Source: Maribellus comscasis
GTDB taxonomy: Bacteria > Bacteroidota > Bacteroidia > Bacteroidales > Prolixibacteraceae
Direction: 5' to 3'
Assembly (NCBI RefSeq): GCF_009762775.1
Contig: NZ_CP046401.1
Span: 1,178,001-1,242,000, forward strand
DNA length: 64,000 nucleotides
Under the pieces are notes generated by a model that was not told where the DNA came from, did no database searches, and worked only from the letters and a program-made list of their open reading frames with translations. This document shows positions 17,793 to 26,266 of this stretch, one piece after another; position 1 is the stretch's first letter; the number at the start of each line of letters is the position of its first letter. Made by a program: the position numbers and the translations under genes.

Positions 17793-19826
17793 TTAATCCT
17801 GATTCACGTAAACTCGTTTGCTTATTGTTTTTTTCATCCGGCTTATGAGCTCTTCTCCCAATCTTTCTTTCGTCTCCATATGCACTTTTATAGCCTTTAC
17901 CGTAACATTCTCTTCAAATTCTCCTCTAACTTGTGTAAAGTCCATTTCCCTGTCGCCATTTTGCCCGTCAACTCCAAAACCGGTCATTTTAGTAAGCGAA
18001 AACTCTTTTTGTGCGTCTTCATAGAGCAGCCTGTCAATTCCCAAAACGCTTCCTTTCCATTTTTCAACAATATCAATAACATCCTCGGCTGTAAAATCCT
18101 CCGGTTTCCGGCAGTAATACCTTCCCAAAACATCATGCGCCCAGGTCCATTCGTAATTGTAATAATTTTTATGCAGTGCTGTCAGGGCTGAATTAACTTC
18201 TTCCAATGAGGTTATGACTTTATCTTCAATAGACTTTAAAAGATTATTCAAAGCTTCATAGGGACAAATAAGACCTGATAAGTCGACCCACAAACCAACT
18301 CCCAGCGCTGTGTCTTTTTTCATTGTTTCACGAATCTCATCATTATTTTGATACTCTTTCCCCTGAAGGCGGGTTATCAGTGAGTTACCCAAAAATTTCC
18401 AGATGGCCATTTCATACAAATCAATTCCACGATCCAAAGCCTTCTTTTCGATTTTCATTTTTTCGTAGCTGTACTCGCTGGCAAATTCACCCGATGTCTT
18501 TCGGATGGCTTTCAATTTTTTCCTTCCATTCATCATTTTCTGAATGGTGTAAGGACTAAGCAAATTAAAATTGATTAAATCAAGCAGGTTTGAATCTTTC
18601 CGGTTATCGCGTTTTGGCCACTTTTGCGAATCGCGAATAGTACCTATACTTTTTAGGTTTATAGCAGGCACAAGAATACTCTCATCTTTACTCTCAATAA
18701 GATATGAAAATGGGAAATCAGTAGTATCACTGTGTTTATAATGCCGCCCCATCACAAGCGAAAATGCTCCAATTCGCGAAGGCCACAAAACATAAGAGTC
18801 GCTGGTTGTTTTGGCGCCTCGCTCCATAATTCCCTGGTGGATAGGCCCCAGCTTATACAAATGATTACTTTGATTGGAACCACTTCCTGCATTTAAAAAA
18901 GAATACATTCCGGCAATGAGCAAAGTGGATTTATGATGCGTTACCGTGTACGGCCCGGCAAATATGGAACATGCCTCTCCGTGAAACCCCTGACAGTTGG
19001 CAAAAAACAATGAGTTTACCGCTGAATAGTGTTTATCAAGGATACACCCCTGACCGATAAAACATTTTGCAACCAGCGTTGCATCAGTAACGCGGGAGCC
19101 GGAACATACAATAAAATCCTCCATTATCACACCTTCACCTATCTCCACCGGTGCTTCAAAATTACTGTTAATGCTGCCATTCTTCAATTTTTTACCGCCG
19201 TCAACAACGGTTGCCGGTCCCATTTTCACATTTAAAATAGTATTGCAGTTTATAATTCTCGAATGTGCACCAATCACTCCAACATCATTTTTTACGTAGC
19301 CGGAATATTCATCCACCATTTGAACCAGGGCTTCCACCAGCTTAGGACGGTGGCGGTACAAAGCCATCATATAGGCAACATGTGTTGAAAGATGATCATA
19401 AATTGGAATTTCGCGACCACCTCCCTCGTTAATTGTCTCAACACGAATTCCGTTTCCAAAGGTAGTTTCACCGTCAACTGCAACCGTGGTTACATTGTGG
19501 ATAATCACACCTTCTCCAATATTGTAATTAGCAATATAACTCCGCACATTGTGAATAAGTGCATTCTTTCCTACTTCGCAATTGTGCAACCAGGCATTGT
19601 AAATTCCGGCCTTAAAAGTTATACCACCTATTAACTCAACTGTTTGACTAAAACTGTTTAACCGGATATGACCTGTTAGCTTGCAGTTCTCAACATTATC
19701 GGGAATAAAATCATTTGAAACTCTTACAAGACTCCAGTCAGTGGAAGAACACCCCTGATGCACCAACTGACCTATTTCTTCATCATATAACGAACGGTAA
19801 GATTTTTTTTCTGTGAATTTGGACAT
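17793..19826 (-). CDS. DUF4954-family protein with a hexapeptide-repeat (left-handed beta-helix) domain
   Basis: A 677-residue protein. Residues about 60-330 are rich in hexapeptide-type strands (VGKNALIHNV, GEGVIIHNVTTV, IGAHSRIINCNTI, IGEGVIMEDFIV, AKCFIGQGCI) as in sugar-nucleotide acyl- or nucleotidyl-transferases. The C-terminal half is helical and charged. DUF4954 members are common in Bacteroidota and Spirochaetes. Placement directly before glmS suggests a role in amino-sugar or sugar-nucleotide metabolism (inference). The ATG at 19824-19826 is preferred over an upstream in-frame TTG at 19850. Confidence 0.85.
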   Translation of the reverse strand: MSKFTEKKSYRSLYDEEIGQLVHQGCSSTDWSLVRVSNDFIPDNVENCKLTGHIRLNSFSQTVELIGGITFKAGIYNAWLHNCEVGKNALIHNVRSYIANYNIGEGVIIHNVTTVAVDGETTFGNGIRVETINEGGGREIPIYDHLSTHVAYMMALYRHRPKLVEALVQMVDEYSGYVKNDVGVIGAHSRIINCNTILNVKMGPATVVDGGKKLKNGSINSNFEAPVEIGEGVIMEDFIVCSGSRVTDATLVAKCFIGQGCILDKHYSAVNSLFFANCQGFHGEACSIFAGPYTVTHHKSTLLIAGMYSFLNAGSGSNQSNHLYKLGPIHQGIMERGAKTTSDSYVLWPSRIGAFSLVMGRHYKHSDTTDFPFSYLIESKDESILVPAINLKSIGTIRDSQKWPKRDNRKDSNLLDLINFNLLSPYTIQKMMNGRKKLKAIRKTSGEFASEYSYEKMKIEKKALDRGIDLYEMAIWKFLGNSLITRLQGKEYQNNDEIRETMKKDTALGVGLWVDLSGLICPYEALNNLLKSIEDKVITSLEEVNSALTALHKNYYNYEWTWAHDVLGRYYCRKPEDFTAEDVIDIVEKWKGSVLGIDRLLYEDAQKEFSLTKMTGFGVDGQNGDREMDFTQVRGEFEENVTVKAIKVHMETKERLGEELISRMKKTISKRVYVNQD

Positions 19827-19844
19827 GTTTATCTTTTTAGAATG

Positions 19845-20019
19845 CTTCAAATATATTTTAAATCAATCTAAAAACATAATAAAAAAACAATACATCAACT
19901 CATACATAATCCAATAAAAACATACAATATTAATATAAATAAATATAAAACAACATATTAAAGAACATAATAACACTACAAATAAAATATACAAATACAA
20001 ATAAACACTACAATAAACA
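19845..20019 (-). other. Nearly G-free leader between the PAS-LuxR and DUF4954 genes
   Basis: In these 175 nt the plus strand has a single G (at 19963), so the transcript leading into DUF4954-glmS on the minus strand would be almost free of C. It is also very AT-rich. No hairpin terminator or ORF is visible. It probably contains the promoter and an unstructured leader for the DUF4954-glmS operon. Confidence 0.6.
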
Positions 20020-20024
20020 GAAAT

Positions 20025-21017
20025 TCAAATGTGGTCTACATATTCCTTTAAGCGTTCCTCCCGTTGAAGTTTCAATTTTTTACGAAGCCTGCCTCTGGAG
20101 ACTTCAACACTTTTGGAATTGATATTTTGCAAACCGGCAATTTCCTTACTTGAAAGACCGAGACGAAGATAAGAACACAACTTTTCTTCTTTTGAGCTTA
20201 AATTCGGGTGTTTAAGTTTTAGCCTGTCGATGAAACCAGGGTGCAAATTCTCGAGCTGTTGAACAACCATTTCCCAATCGACTGGTGATATAGAAACACT
20301 TTCCAATGTTTTCAACAGAGCGGATGCTTTTTGATGAGCCTGTTGAGAAGTCCCCGAAACAAGTTTTTTTAGCTGTTTCTGAACCAATGCCAAAAGTTCG
20401 TTTTTTTGCGAAAGCTGCAACAAAGAGGATATCACTTCACGCTCCTTGTTGTCCAATTTCGATTTCATTCGCCATTTTGCGCGGTTTTCGAATTCTTTTC
20501 CTTCTGAAAGTTCCTGAATATGTCCCAACGCTCTCTTCAAACGAGTGATGTCATGTACAGAAGCTCGAATTCCCAAATATCTTCCTTGTTTATTATATAC
20601 TCCACGCACATTCACCGAACACCAGCAAAGTTGTTTATGGCGGGTCAAAATACGAAACTCCAGTGATTGGTTCATTATTAACTGGTTGAGCGAATCGGAA
20701 ATAAAATGGTTAAATTTTTCCCTGTCTGGCTCATAAATCAATAAAACACTAATATTTTCGGAAGCAATCACCTGGTTTGCAGTAAAACCTGTTAAGTCCT
20801 GGCAAGAAGGAGAACAATACTTTATTTTTCCCGACGGATCGAGCCACAACTCCCAGCCAAAAGTAAAATCGGCCACAAACTGATAAAACTGCCGCTGGTT
20901 CTTTTCTTCCTCCAACGCAGCCCGGATTTCCTCCAGCTCCATTTTTATTTCGGAAAGTTGCGTTTCAAAATCCTTTTCCTTCCTAAAACTATCGTCTCTG
21001 TTTTTTTGAATTACCAT
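20025..21017 (-). CDS. PAS-domain LuxR-type transcriptional regulator
   Basis: A 330-residue protein. A coiled coil (about 10-40, EIKMELEEIRAALEEEKNQ) leads into a PAS/PAC sensor domain (about 45-165: WLDPSGKIKYCSPSCQDLTGF through YLGIRASVHDIT). A second helical linker follows, and a LuxR/GerE-like helix-turn-helix closes the protein (LSSKEEKLCSYLRLGLSSKEIAGL and SVEVSRGRLRKKL). It is cytoplasmic, with no membrane helix. The ATG at 21015-21017 is used instead of a TTG one codon earlier. It is divergent from the sigma-54-driven small-protein operon and may control it or the downstream genes. Confidence 0.85.
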   Translation of the reverse strand: MVIQKNRDDSFRKEKDFETQLSEIKMELEEIRAALEEEKNQRQFYQFVADFTFGWELWLDPSGKIKYCSPSCQDLTGFTANQVIASENISVLLIYEPDREKFNHFISDSLNQLIMNQSLEFRILTRHKQLCWCSVNVRGVYNKQGRYLGIRASVHDITRLKRALGHIQELSEGKEFENRAKWRMKSKLDNKEREVISSLLQLSQKNELLALVQKQLKKLVSGTSQQAHQKASALLKTLESVSISPVDWEMVVQQLENLHPGFIDRLKLKHPNLSSKEEKLCSYLRLGLSSKEIAGLQNINSKSVEVSRGRLRKKLKLQREERLKEYVDHI

Positions 21018-21208
21018 CAAAATACTTTCTGAAATTATTCTCTAAAAATACTACCTGAAGCCAGGAAAAGCAAACAAGAAAATATCTGTTGAAAAAGAAA
21101 TATAAAAACTACATTTATGTAGGTTCCGCTTAAAATTTCTTACAAAAATGAAAGACTTCCATTCTTTTAATTAAGCTAAACTACTAAAAATCAACAAGTG
21201 ATCTTTTA

Positions 21209-21223
21209 TGGCACCGGGTTTGC
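21209..21223 (+). promoter_or_regulatory. Sigma-54 (RpoN) promoter of the NifX-like/Nif11-like operon
   Basis: TGGCACCGGGTTTGC: the -24 element TGGCAC (21209-21214) and -12 element TTGC (21220-21223) with exactly 10 nt between GG and GC, fully matching the sigma-54 consensus. Transcription should start near 21235, about 18 nt before the ATG at 21253. An NtrC-type activator would be required; no upstream activator site could be recognised with confidence. Confidence 0.85.
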
Positions 21224-21252
21224 CTGCTTTTTTGCATTCAAAAAATTAAAAT

Positions 21253-21654
21253 ATGAAAGTATTGCTACCTGTAAAAGATGATACAACGAGAAGGAACGAG
21301 GTTGCAGAGGGATTTCACAACCTCGGACATGTTTGTATTCACGACACTGATTTAAAAACGACGGAATGGATTTCGGCAAAAGAGATTAGCGAAACACCAG
21401 GCGGGCTGAACTCAGGGTTGTTGGAAAAAAATATTTTTTCCATCATAAGCATGAACATCACCCCCATGGTTTTGTCGATGTTTAACAGAAATGGCATAAA
21501 CGTATTTAAAGCCCGGAGTTTTGATGTTGAAAAAAACATCAGGTTGTTTCAGGCAAGTGAACTGAAATCTTTTACAACAGAGGAATCAAGACTTATCTCT
21601 TCATCATCGTGTAATAGCAACTCATGCTCAAGCTGTGGTTCTACATGCAATTAA
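21253..21654 (+). CDS. NifX/NifB-like (FeMo-cofactor-binding fold) protein with a Cys-rich tail
   Basis: A 133-residue protein. Residues 1-110 fit the dinitrogenase iron-molybdenum cofactor domain (PF02579-like): MKVLLPVKDD first strand, EGFHNLGHVCIHDTDLKTTEWI in place of the usual HFGxAxxFxIxD segment, a central hydrophobic strand IFSIISMNITPMVLSMF, then GINVFKARSFDVEKNIRLF with SELKSF at the end, like the GIxVY..AxxxxxALxxFxxGxL pattern. The C-terminus is a Ser/Asn/Cys tail with C120, C125, C128 and C132, a possible metal site. First gene of a sigma-54-driven operon. No nitrogenase genes are in the window, so a nitrogenase role is not implied. Fold assignment is by pattern only. Confidence 0.65.
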   Translation: MKVLLPVKDDTTRRNEVAEGFHNLGHVCIHDTDLKTTEWISAKEISETPGGLNSGLLEKNIFSIISMNITPMVLSMFNRNGINVFKARSFDVEKNIRLFQASELKSFTTEESRLISSSSCNSNSCSSCGSTCN

Positions 21655-21665
21655 AATAAAAAAGT

Positions 21666-21887
21666 ATGGCACTTGGAAAAGCAATAAAATTTGTAAAACA
21701 GATAGGAGTTGATAATGAACTCCGTAAATCATGCTATAAATACAATTCGAAAGAAGAACTTCTAAAAAAGCTCGATTTCAACGAAGGCGAGTTTGAAGAT
21801 GCCATTAATATGGAACTGGTAAAATGCCAGACATATGAGCAGGCCGAACGTTTTCAGCAACTAAAAATGTGGTTTTTAATCCTTTAA
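21666..21887 (+). CDS. Nif11-like small protein
   Basis: A 73-residue protein. The layout resembles the Nif11 domain: ALGKAIKFVKQIGVDNELRKSC (helix, then D-x-E-L-R), a loop, KEELLKKLDFNEGEFEDAIN (the eel...f...E...a pattern). Nif11 domains occur as free proteins in nitrogen fixers and as leader peptides of natural products (nif11-type precursors). There is no Gly-Gly cleavage site or Cys/Ser/Thr-rich core after the domain, so a precursor role is unlikely. It starts 11 nt after the first gene of the operon. Confidence 0.6.
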   Translation: MALGKAIKFVKQIGVDNELRKSCYKYNSKEELLKKLDFNEGEFEDAINMELVKCQTYEQAERFQQLKMWFLIL

Positions 21888-21897
21888 AATTAACAAT

Positions 21898-22200
21898 ATG
21901 AAATTTAGAAATCTTGAAGCTGTACGAGCAATTGTAAAAGAAGCTACAGGACTTGATATTACTTATGCCTATGATGATTTAGTCTTCCCTGAACATATGG
22001 CCTTTTTAATCCAGTTTGACGACAGCAACGATAAAAATTTATTTTGCTTTTTCCATGTCGATTGTAATCCTAATGATAAAAAGGATTTGTACAGCCGAAT
22101 GACTGAGGTTTCTTCAGAAAATAATTATTCGCTTGTAAACAAGGGAATCTTTAATCTTTCGCAAAAAGGAGAAGATGTCGAAATCAGATTTCGGCGTTAA
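21898..22200 (+). CDS. Unknown 100-residue protein, third gene of the sigma-54 operon
   Basis: I do not recognise this family. It has 100 residues, no signal peptide or membrane helix, and looks like an alpha/beta single domain: KFRNLEAVRAIVKEATGLDITYAYDDLVFPE, then hydrophobic strands MAFLIQFDD and NLFCFFHVDCNP and a C-terminal strand pair (YSLVNKGIFNL and EDVEIRFRR). It has two Cys residues (in FCFF and VDCN). It begins 10 nt after the Nif11-like gene, so all three are one transcript. Confidence 0.7.
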   Translation: MKFRNLEAVRAIVKEATGLDITYAYDDLVFPEHMAFLIQFDDSNDKNLFCFFHVDCNPNDKKDLYSRMTEVSSENNYSLVNKGIFNLSQKGEDVEIRFRR

Positions 22201-22237
22201 CACCTTTCAAAAAAAGAAATAAAAGAGTTTATCGTGT

Positions 22238-23518
22238 CTAGGTATTTTTTGATTTCGGACGAATAATCAATCGTAATGATTGATCGTAGGTCATATAATT
22301 CCAGAGCCAGTTAATAAAAATAACAAGTCGGTTTTTTACACCTACAATCGACATCAGGTGGACAAACATCCACACCAGCCAGGCGGGAAAACCTGAAAAT
22401 TTGAATCCGGGCAAATCAACTACTGCGCGGTTTCGCCCTACAGTTGCCATTGAACCTTTGTCGCGATATTGAAACGGAACCAGGTTGTTCCCGTTTTTAA
22501 TATTTATCAGATTTTTTGCCAACAGAGCTGCCTGCTGGAGCGCAACCTGTGCGACCTGCGGATGCCCTTTGGGATAATCTTTTGTTTCCGTGTATGCGAT
22601 ATCGCCAATTGCAAAAATTTCGGGAAAGTCTTCTAAGCGATTGAATTCATCGACTTTTAAGCGATTACCTGCAACTATATTGTCAGCAGAGATTCCGTCG
22701 GGCATTTGGCCTTTCACTCCGGCCGCCCAAATTAAGGTTCGTGTTTGGAAATTCTCCTGATCTTCAAGCTCAATTTCCTTTCCATCGTAACTCTTTACTT
22801 TGTGATTTAACTTTACTTTTACTCCCAGACTGGTAAGGTATTCGAGCGCTTTTACACCAGCCTCCCGGCTCATTCCGTGCAAAAGCTGTTCATTGGCTTC
22901 TACAAGAGTAATTGTCATTAAATTAAAATCCAAATCGGGGTAATCTTTGGGAAGGACAAATTTTTTCATTTCTGCAAGTGCCCCGCATACTTCAACACCG
23001 GTTGGTCCACCTCCAACAACTACTATGCTCAGCAAACGATCAATTTCGTCCGGATCACGAAGTGTTACCGCTGTCTCAAAATTTTCAAGCAGCTTATTTC
23101 GTAAAAACAAAGCCTCCGAAGTTGACTTCATAGGAATACCATTCTTTTCAAAACTATCTACGCCAAAAAAGTTGGTTGTAGCACCCGAGGCAATCACCAG
23201 GTAATCATACCAAGCTGTCCCCAGGCTGGTTTCAATAATCTTCTCCTGCGGGTTAATTTTTTTTACTTCGGCAACCCGGATAAATACATTCTTTACTTTT
23301 TGAAAAACCTTTCGTAAAGGAAAAGAAATTGAACTCGGCTCCAAACCAGATGTAGCCACCTGGTAAAACAGCGGCTGAAACTGATGATAGTTGTTCCTGT
23401 CGATTAATACGATTTGAAAATCGTGTTTATATAATTTTCGTGCCAGCCGCAATCCGGCAAATCCGGCACCAATAATCAGAACTCGGGGCTGACTTGTTTC
23501 TGGAATATTTACGGGCAT
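22238..23518 (-). CDS. ndh: Type II NADH dehydrogenase (NDH-2)
   Basis: A 426-residue FAD enzyme. The first dinucleotide fold is IIGAGFAGLRLARKL (FAD), the second VVVGGGPTGVEVCGALAEM (NADH), and FAIGDIAYTE is the second FAD motif near 300. The AQVALQQAALLAKN helix is typical of the quinone-site region. The C-terminus is hydrophobic and aromatic (VHLMSIVGVKNRLVIFINWLWNYMTY), giving membrane association. It oxidises NADH and reduces menaquinone without pumping protons, and so links to the futalosine menaquinone pathway represented by mqnB. Confidence 0.9.
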   Translation of the reverse strand: MPVNIPETSQPRVLIIGAGFAGLRLARKLYKHDFQIVLIDRNNYHQFQPLFYQVATSGLEPSSISFPLRKVFQKVKNVFIRVAEVKKINPQEKIIETSLGTAWYDYLVIASGATTNFFGVDSFEKNGIPMKSTSEALFLRNKLLENFETAVTLRDPDEIDRLLSIVVVGGGPTGVEVCGALAEMKKFVLPKDYPDLDFNLMTITLVEANEQLLHGMSREAGVKALEYLTSLGVKVKLNHKVKSYDGKEIELEDQENFQTRTLIWAAGVKGQMPDGISADNIVAGNRLKVDEFNRLEDFPEIFAIGDIAYTETKDYPKGHPQVAQVALQQAALLAKNLINIKNGNNLVPFQYRDKGSMATVGRNRAVVDLPGFKFSGFPAWLVWMFVHLMSIVGVKNRLVIFINWLWNYMTYDQSLRLIIRPKSKNT

Positions 23519-23810
23519 TGTTTTTTGCTTTTGTCACCATTTCAACAATACTTTAAATAGATTGTTTTCCTTTAAGTAAGACTACACAATGAATTAATAT
23601 TTTCTTAAAACCAGAATTTTAAAATAAGCATAACTCAATCTCCAACCGAGTTAAACATTTTGCAAAACCACAAACCCACTTATATGCTTTTTGAAATAAA
23701 TATTAAAATTTTATTATCAAAATGACAACATCGAAGACAATAACTATCATTATGTAATTAATTTTCTTATTTTTAATTATTCACAAAGGGTTAAACAAAT
23801 TTCCAAAGGA
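23519..23810. other. Divergent promoter region, 292 bp, no gene seen
   Basis: AT-rich DNA between the divergent ndh gene and the Anbu operon. It must hold promoters for both. I see no convincing ORF, strong hairpin or sigma-54 site; one weak inverted repeat (AACTC...GAGTT near 23634-23654) is present. Confidence 0.4.
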
Positions 23811-25286
23811 ATGAAAACAGGGGAAGAGACAAAAAAAAACGGATTATTTAACAACTATCCGAAAATTCAAAATATGTTTGATGAAGTATTTTCTGCAAAC
23901 GGAAAGGTGCTCGAATACTATCAACAGTTGATTTCTACATTTGATACGATTAACGACACCGAATACGAAATCATCAACGAATCGGCAAAAAACTCTTTTC
24001 TGAACCAGGGAATTACCTTTGCAACATATAACGAAAATCCCAAAGGAGTGGAAAGGATATTTCCATTTGATCTTTTCCCGCGAATTATCCACAAGTCAGA
24101 ATGGAATACCATTGAAAAAGGATTACTACAGCGAGGGCATGCTATAAACCTGTTTTTACACGATTTATACCACGACAAAAAAATACTGAAAGATAAAATC
24201 ATTCCGGCTGATTTGGTTTTTTCGTCGGCACACATGTTAAAAGAAATGAACGGTTTTACTCCTCCGGGTGGAAGCTACTGCCATATTTCAGGTACCGATC
24301 TTATCCGGCACTCAGACGGAAACTACTATATTCTTGAGGATAATATTCGCTGTCCGTCTGGTGTAAGTTATGTACTTGCAAACCGTGAGGCAATGAAACG
24401 CACGCTTTCACACATTTTTAAGCAGTTCGATGTTTCAACAATTGTAGAATATCCTTCAGCGTTGTTAAAACTTTTACACTCGGTACGCCCTGCGGGTGTT
24501 GATGAACCGGTTTGTGTTGTTCTCACTCCGGGAATGTATAATTCTGCATATTACGAACATTCTGCGCTGGCACAAAAAATGGGAGTTGAGCTGGTTGAAG
24601 GGCGAGATTTGTTTGTTGACCAGGATTTTGTTTACATGAACACGATTGAAGGTCCCGTTAAGGTTGATGTAATTTACCGCCGTATTGACGACGCATTTAT
24701 CGATCCGCTGGTTTTTATGCCTGGATCAGTTTTGGGAGTACCCGGGTTAATGGGTGCTTACCGGAAAGGGAACGTTACTCTGGTGAATGCTCCCGGGACA
24801 GGGGTTGCTGACGACAAAGCAGTGTACACATTTATTCCGGATGTTATAAAATACTATTTAGGCGAAGATCCTATTTTAAGTAATGTTCCCACATATCGTT
24901 GCAACATCGAAAAAGAAGCTAAATATGTTCTGGAAAACCTTGATAAACTAGTAGTTAAGCCGGTCGATCAATCAGGAGGATATGGAATATTTATCGGAAC
25001 AAAAGAGACAAAAGAAAATATCGAGAAACAAAAAAAAATAATAAAGAAAAATCCGCGCGGATACATTGCTCAGCCTATCATGAACTTGTCGTTACATTCA
25101 ACTTATATTGAAGGGAAAAAAACATTTGAACCCCGGCATCTCGATCTACGGACATTTAGCCTAATCGGGAATAAATATGAATTTGTTTTAAAGGGGGGTT
25201 TATCGCGTGTGGCGTTAAAAGAAGGAAGTTTGATTGTTAATTCTTCGCAGGGAGGTGGCTCAAAAGACACCTGGATAGTAGATTAA
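23811..25286 (+). CDS. Circularly permuted ATP-grasp protein
   Basis: A 491-residue protein of the CP_ATPgrasp family. Landmarks: VERIFPFDLFPRII near 82, HDLYHDK near 120, the DNIRCPSGVSYVLANREAMKRT segment near 180, VVLTPGMYNSAYYEHSALAQ near 236, GAYRKGNVTLVNAPGTGVADDKAVY near 320, and VVKPVDQSGGYGIFIG near 385. Proteins of this family are predicted to ligate amino acids or amines to peptides using ATP. First gene of a four-gene operon with alpha-E, transglutaminase and Anbu genes, a combination conserved in many phyla. Confidence 0.88.
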   Translation: MKTGEETKKNGLFNNYPKIQNMFDEVFSANGKVLEYYQQLISTFDTINDTEYEIINESAKNSFLNQGITFATYNENPKGVERIFPFDLFPRIIHKSEWNTIEKGLLQRGHAINLFLHDLYHDKKILKDKIIPADLVFSSAHMLKEMNGFTPPGGSYCHISGTDLIRHSDGNYYILEDNIRCPSGVSYVLANREAMKRTLSHIFKQFDVSTIVEYPSALLKLLHSVRPAGVDEPVCVVLTPGMYNSAYYEHSALAQKMGVELVEGRDLFVDQDFVYMNTIEGPVKVDVIYRRIDDAFIDPLVFMPGSVLGVPGLMGAYRKGNVTLVNAPGTGVADDKAVYTFIPDVIKYYLGEDPILSNVPTYRCNIEKEAKYVLENLDKLVVKPVDQSGGYGIFIGTKETKENIEKQKKIIKKNPRGYIAQPIMNLSLHSTYIEGKKTFEPRHLDLRTFSLIGNKYEFVLKGGLSRVALKEGSLIVNSSQGGGSKDTWIVD

Positions 25287-25325
25287 AAAGTAGTTAGTTA
25301 TTTCTTCTAAAATCAAAAGAATACA

Positions 25326-26264
25326 ATGTTATCAAGAGCAGCAGAAAATCTTTTTTGGATGGGCAGGTACCTCGAGCGCACCGAACACCTGGCAAGATAT
25401 ATCAATGTTGAATATTTTTCTTCACTTGACAGTTCACACCCAAAACAACACGAACTGGCACTGTTGTCAATTGCTGATATGATTGGTTTCCCCGTACCGG
25501 AAATGGGTGAAAACATCAACGAGGAAGAGGTACTTGTTGCTGCAGCTTTAGACGACAACAATCCGGTATCGATTGTATCTGCGGTATTTATGGCACGTGA
25601 AAATGCGCGCAGTGTACGCGACGCAATTTCCACAGAATTGTGGGAAGCCATCAATAATTTCTACCATTTTATTGCCAATTATCCCGTAGATATTTATAAA
25701 ACAAAAGGACTATCAGATTTTACGTATAATGTTATCGGCAGCTGTTCAAATGTACGCGGAAGGATTCAATATACTTTACTGTATAATGTGGGCTGGTATT
25801 TTATTCAGCTTGGCCTTTTTCTGGAAAGTGCTTCACAGGTTGTACGAATCATGATTAGCAAACTAAATGATATCAATGAAATCAGTAAACTGAAGATTGG
25901 AGATGCCATACACGAACGCGAATGGGATGTTTTGCTTGATTGTGTTGAGGCAAAAGACATGTGCAATAAATATTATACAAGTATTCCCAACCGGCAGAAT
26001 ACAATAGAATTTCTTTTGTTTAACAAATCTTTTCCGCGGTCGGTAGTGAACCGATTGGATATGGCGCTTGATTGTATTAGCAAAATTTCGCCGGAACATT
26101 CATTAAATAAAAAGAGTCTTCATTTTAAAGTTGCCAAAATTATTACGCCGTTTCAATATATGGATGTTGATGAAATTGATGATAAATTAACTGAATTTCT
26201 GGAAGATTTATTATCAAAAATTTATTTAATTAGCGACCTGATTGCTGATGAATATTTTAAATAG
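25326..26264 (+). CDS. Alpha-E domain protein
   Basis: A 312-residue all-helical protein that starts MLSRAAENLFWMGRYLERTEHLAR, the hallmark of the alpha-E family. MARENARSVRDAIS near 97 is another conserved segment. The function is unknown, but the gene nearly always accompanies circularly permuted ATP-grasp and transglutaminase genes. It is 39 bp downstream of the ATP-grasp gene and 2 bp before the transglutaminase gene. Confidence 0.9.
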   Translation: MLSRAAENLFWMGRYLERTEHLARYINVEYFSSLDSSHPKQHELALLSIADMIGFPVPEMGENINEEEVLVAAALDDNNPVSIVSAVFMARENARSVRDAISTELWEAINNFYHFIANYPVDIYKTKGLSDFTYNVIGSCSNVRGRIQYTLLYNVGWYFIQLGLFLESASQVVRIMISKLNDINEISKLKIGDAIHEREWDVLLDCVEAKDMCNKYYTSIPNRQNTIEFLLFNKSFPRSVVNRLDMALDCISKISPEHSLNKKSLHFKVAKIITPFQYMDVDEIDDKLTEFLEDLLSKIYLISDLIADEYFK

Positions 26265-26266
26265 AA

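Noticed and set aside
21253..21887. Nif11-type natural-product precursor peptide cluster
   Set aside because: The Nif11-like protein has no double-Gly cleavage site or core peptide, and no maturation enzymes are nearby.
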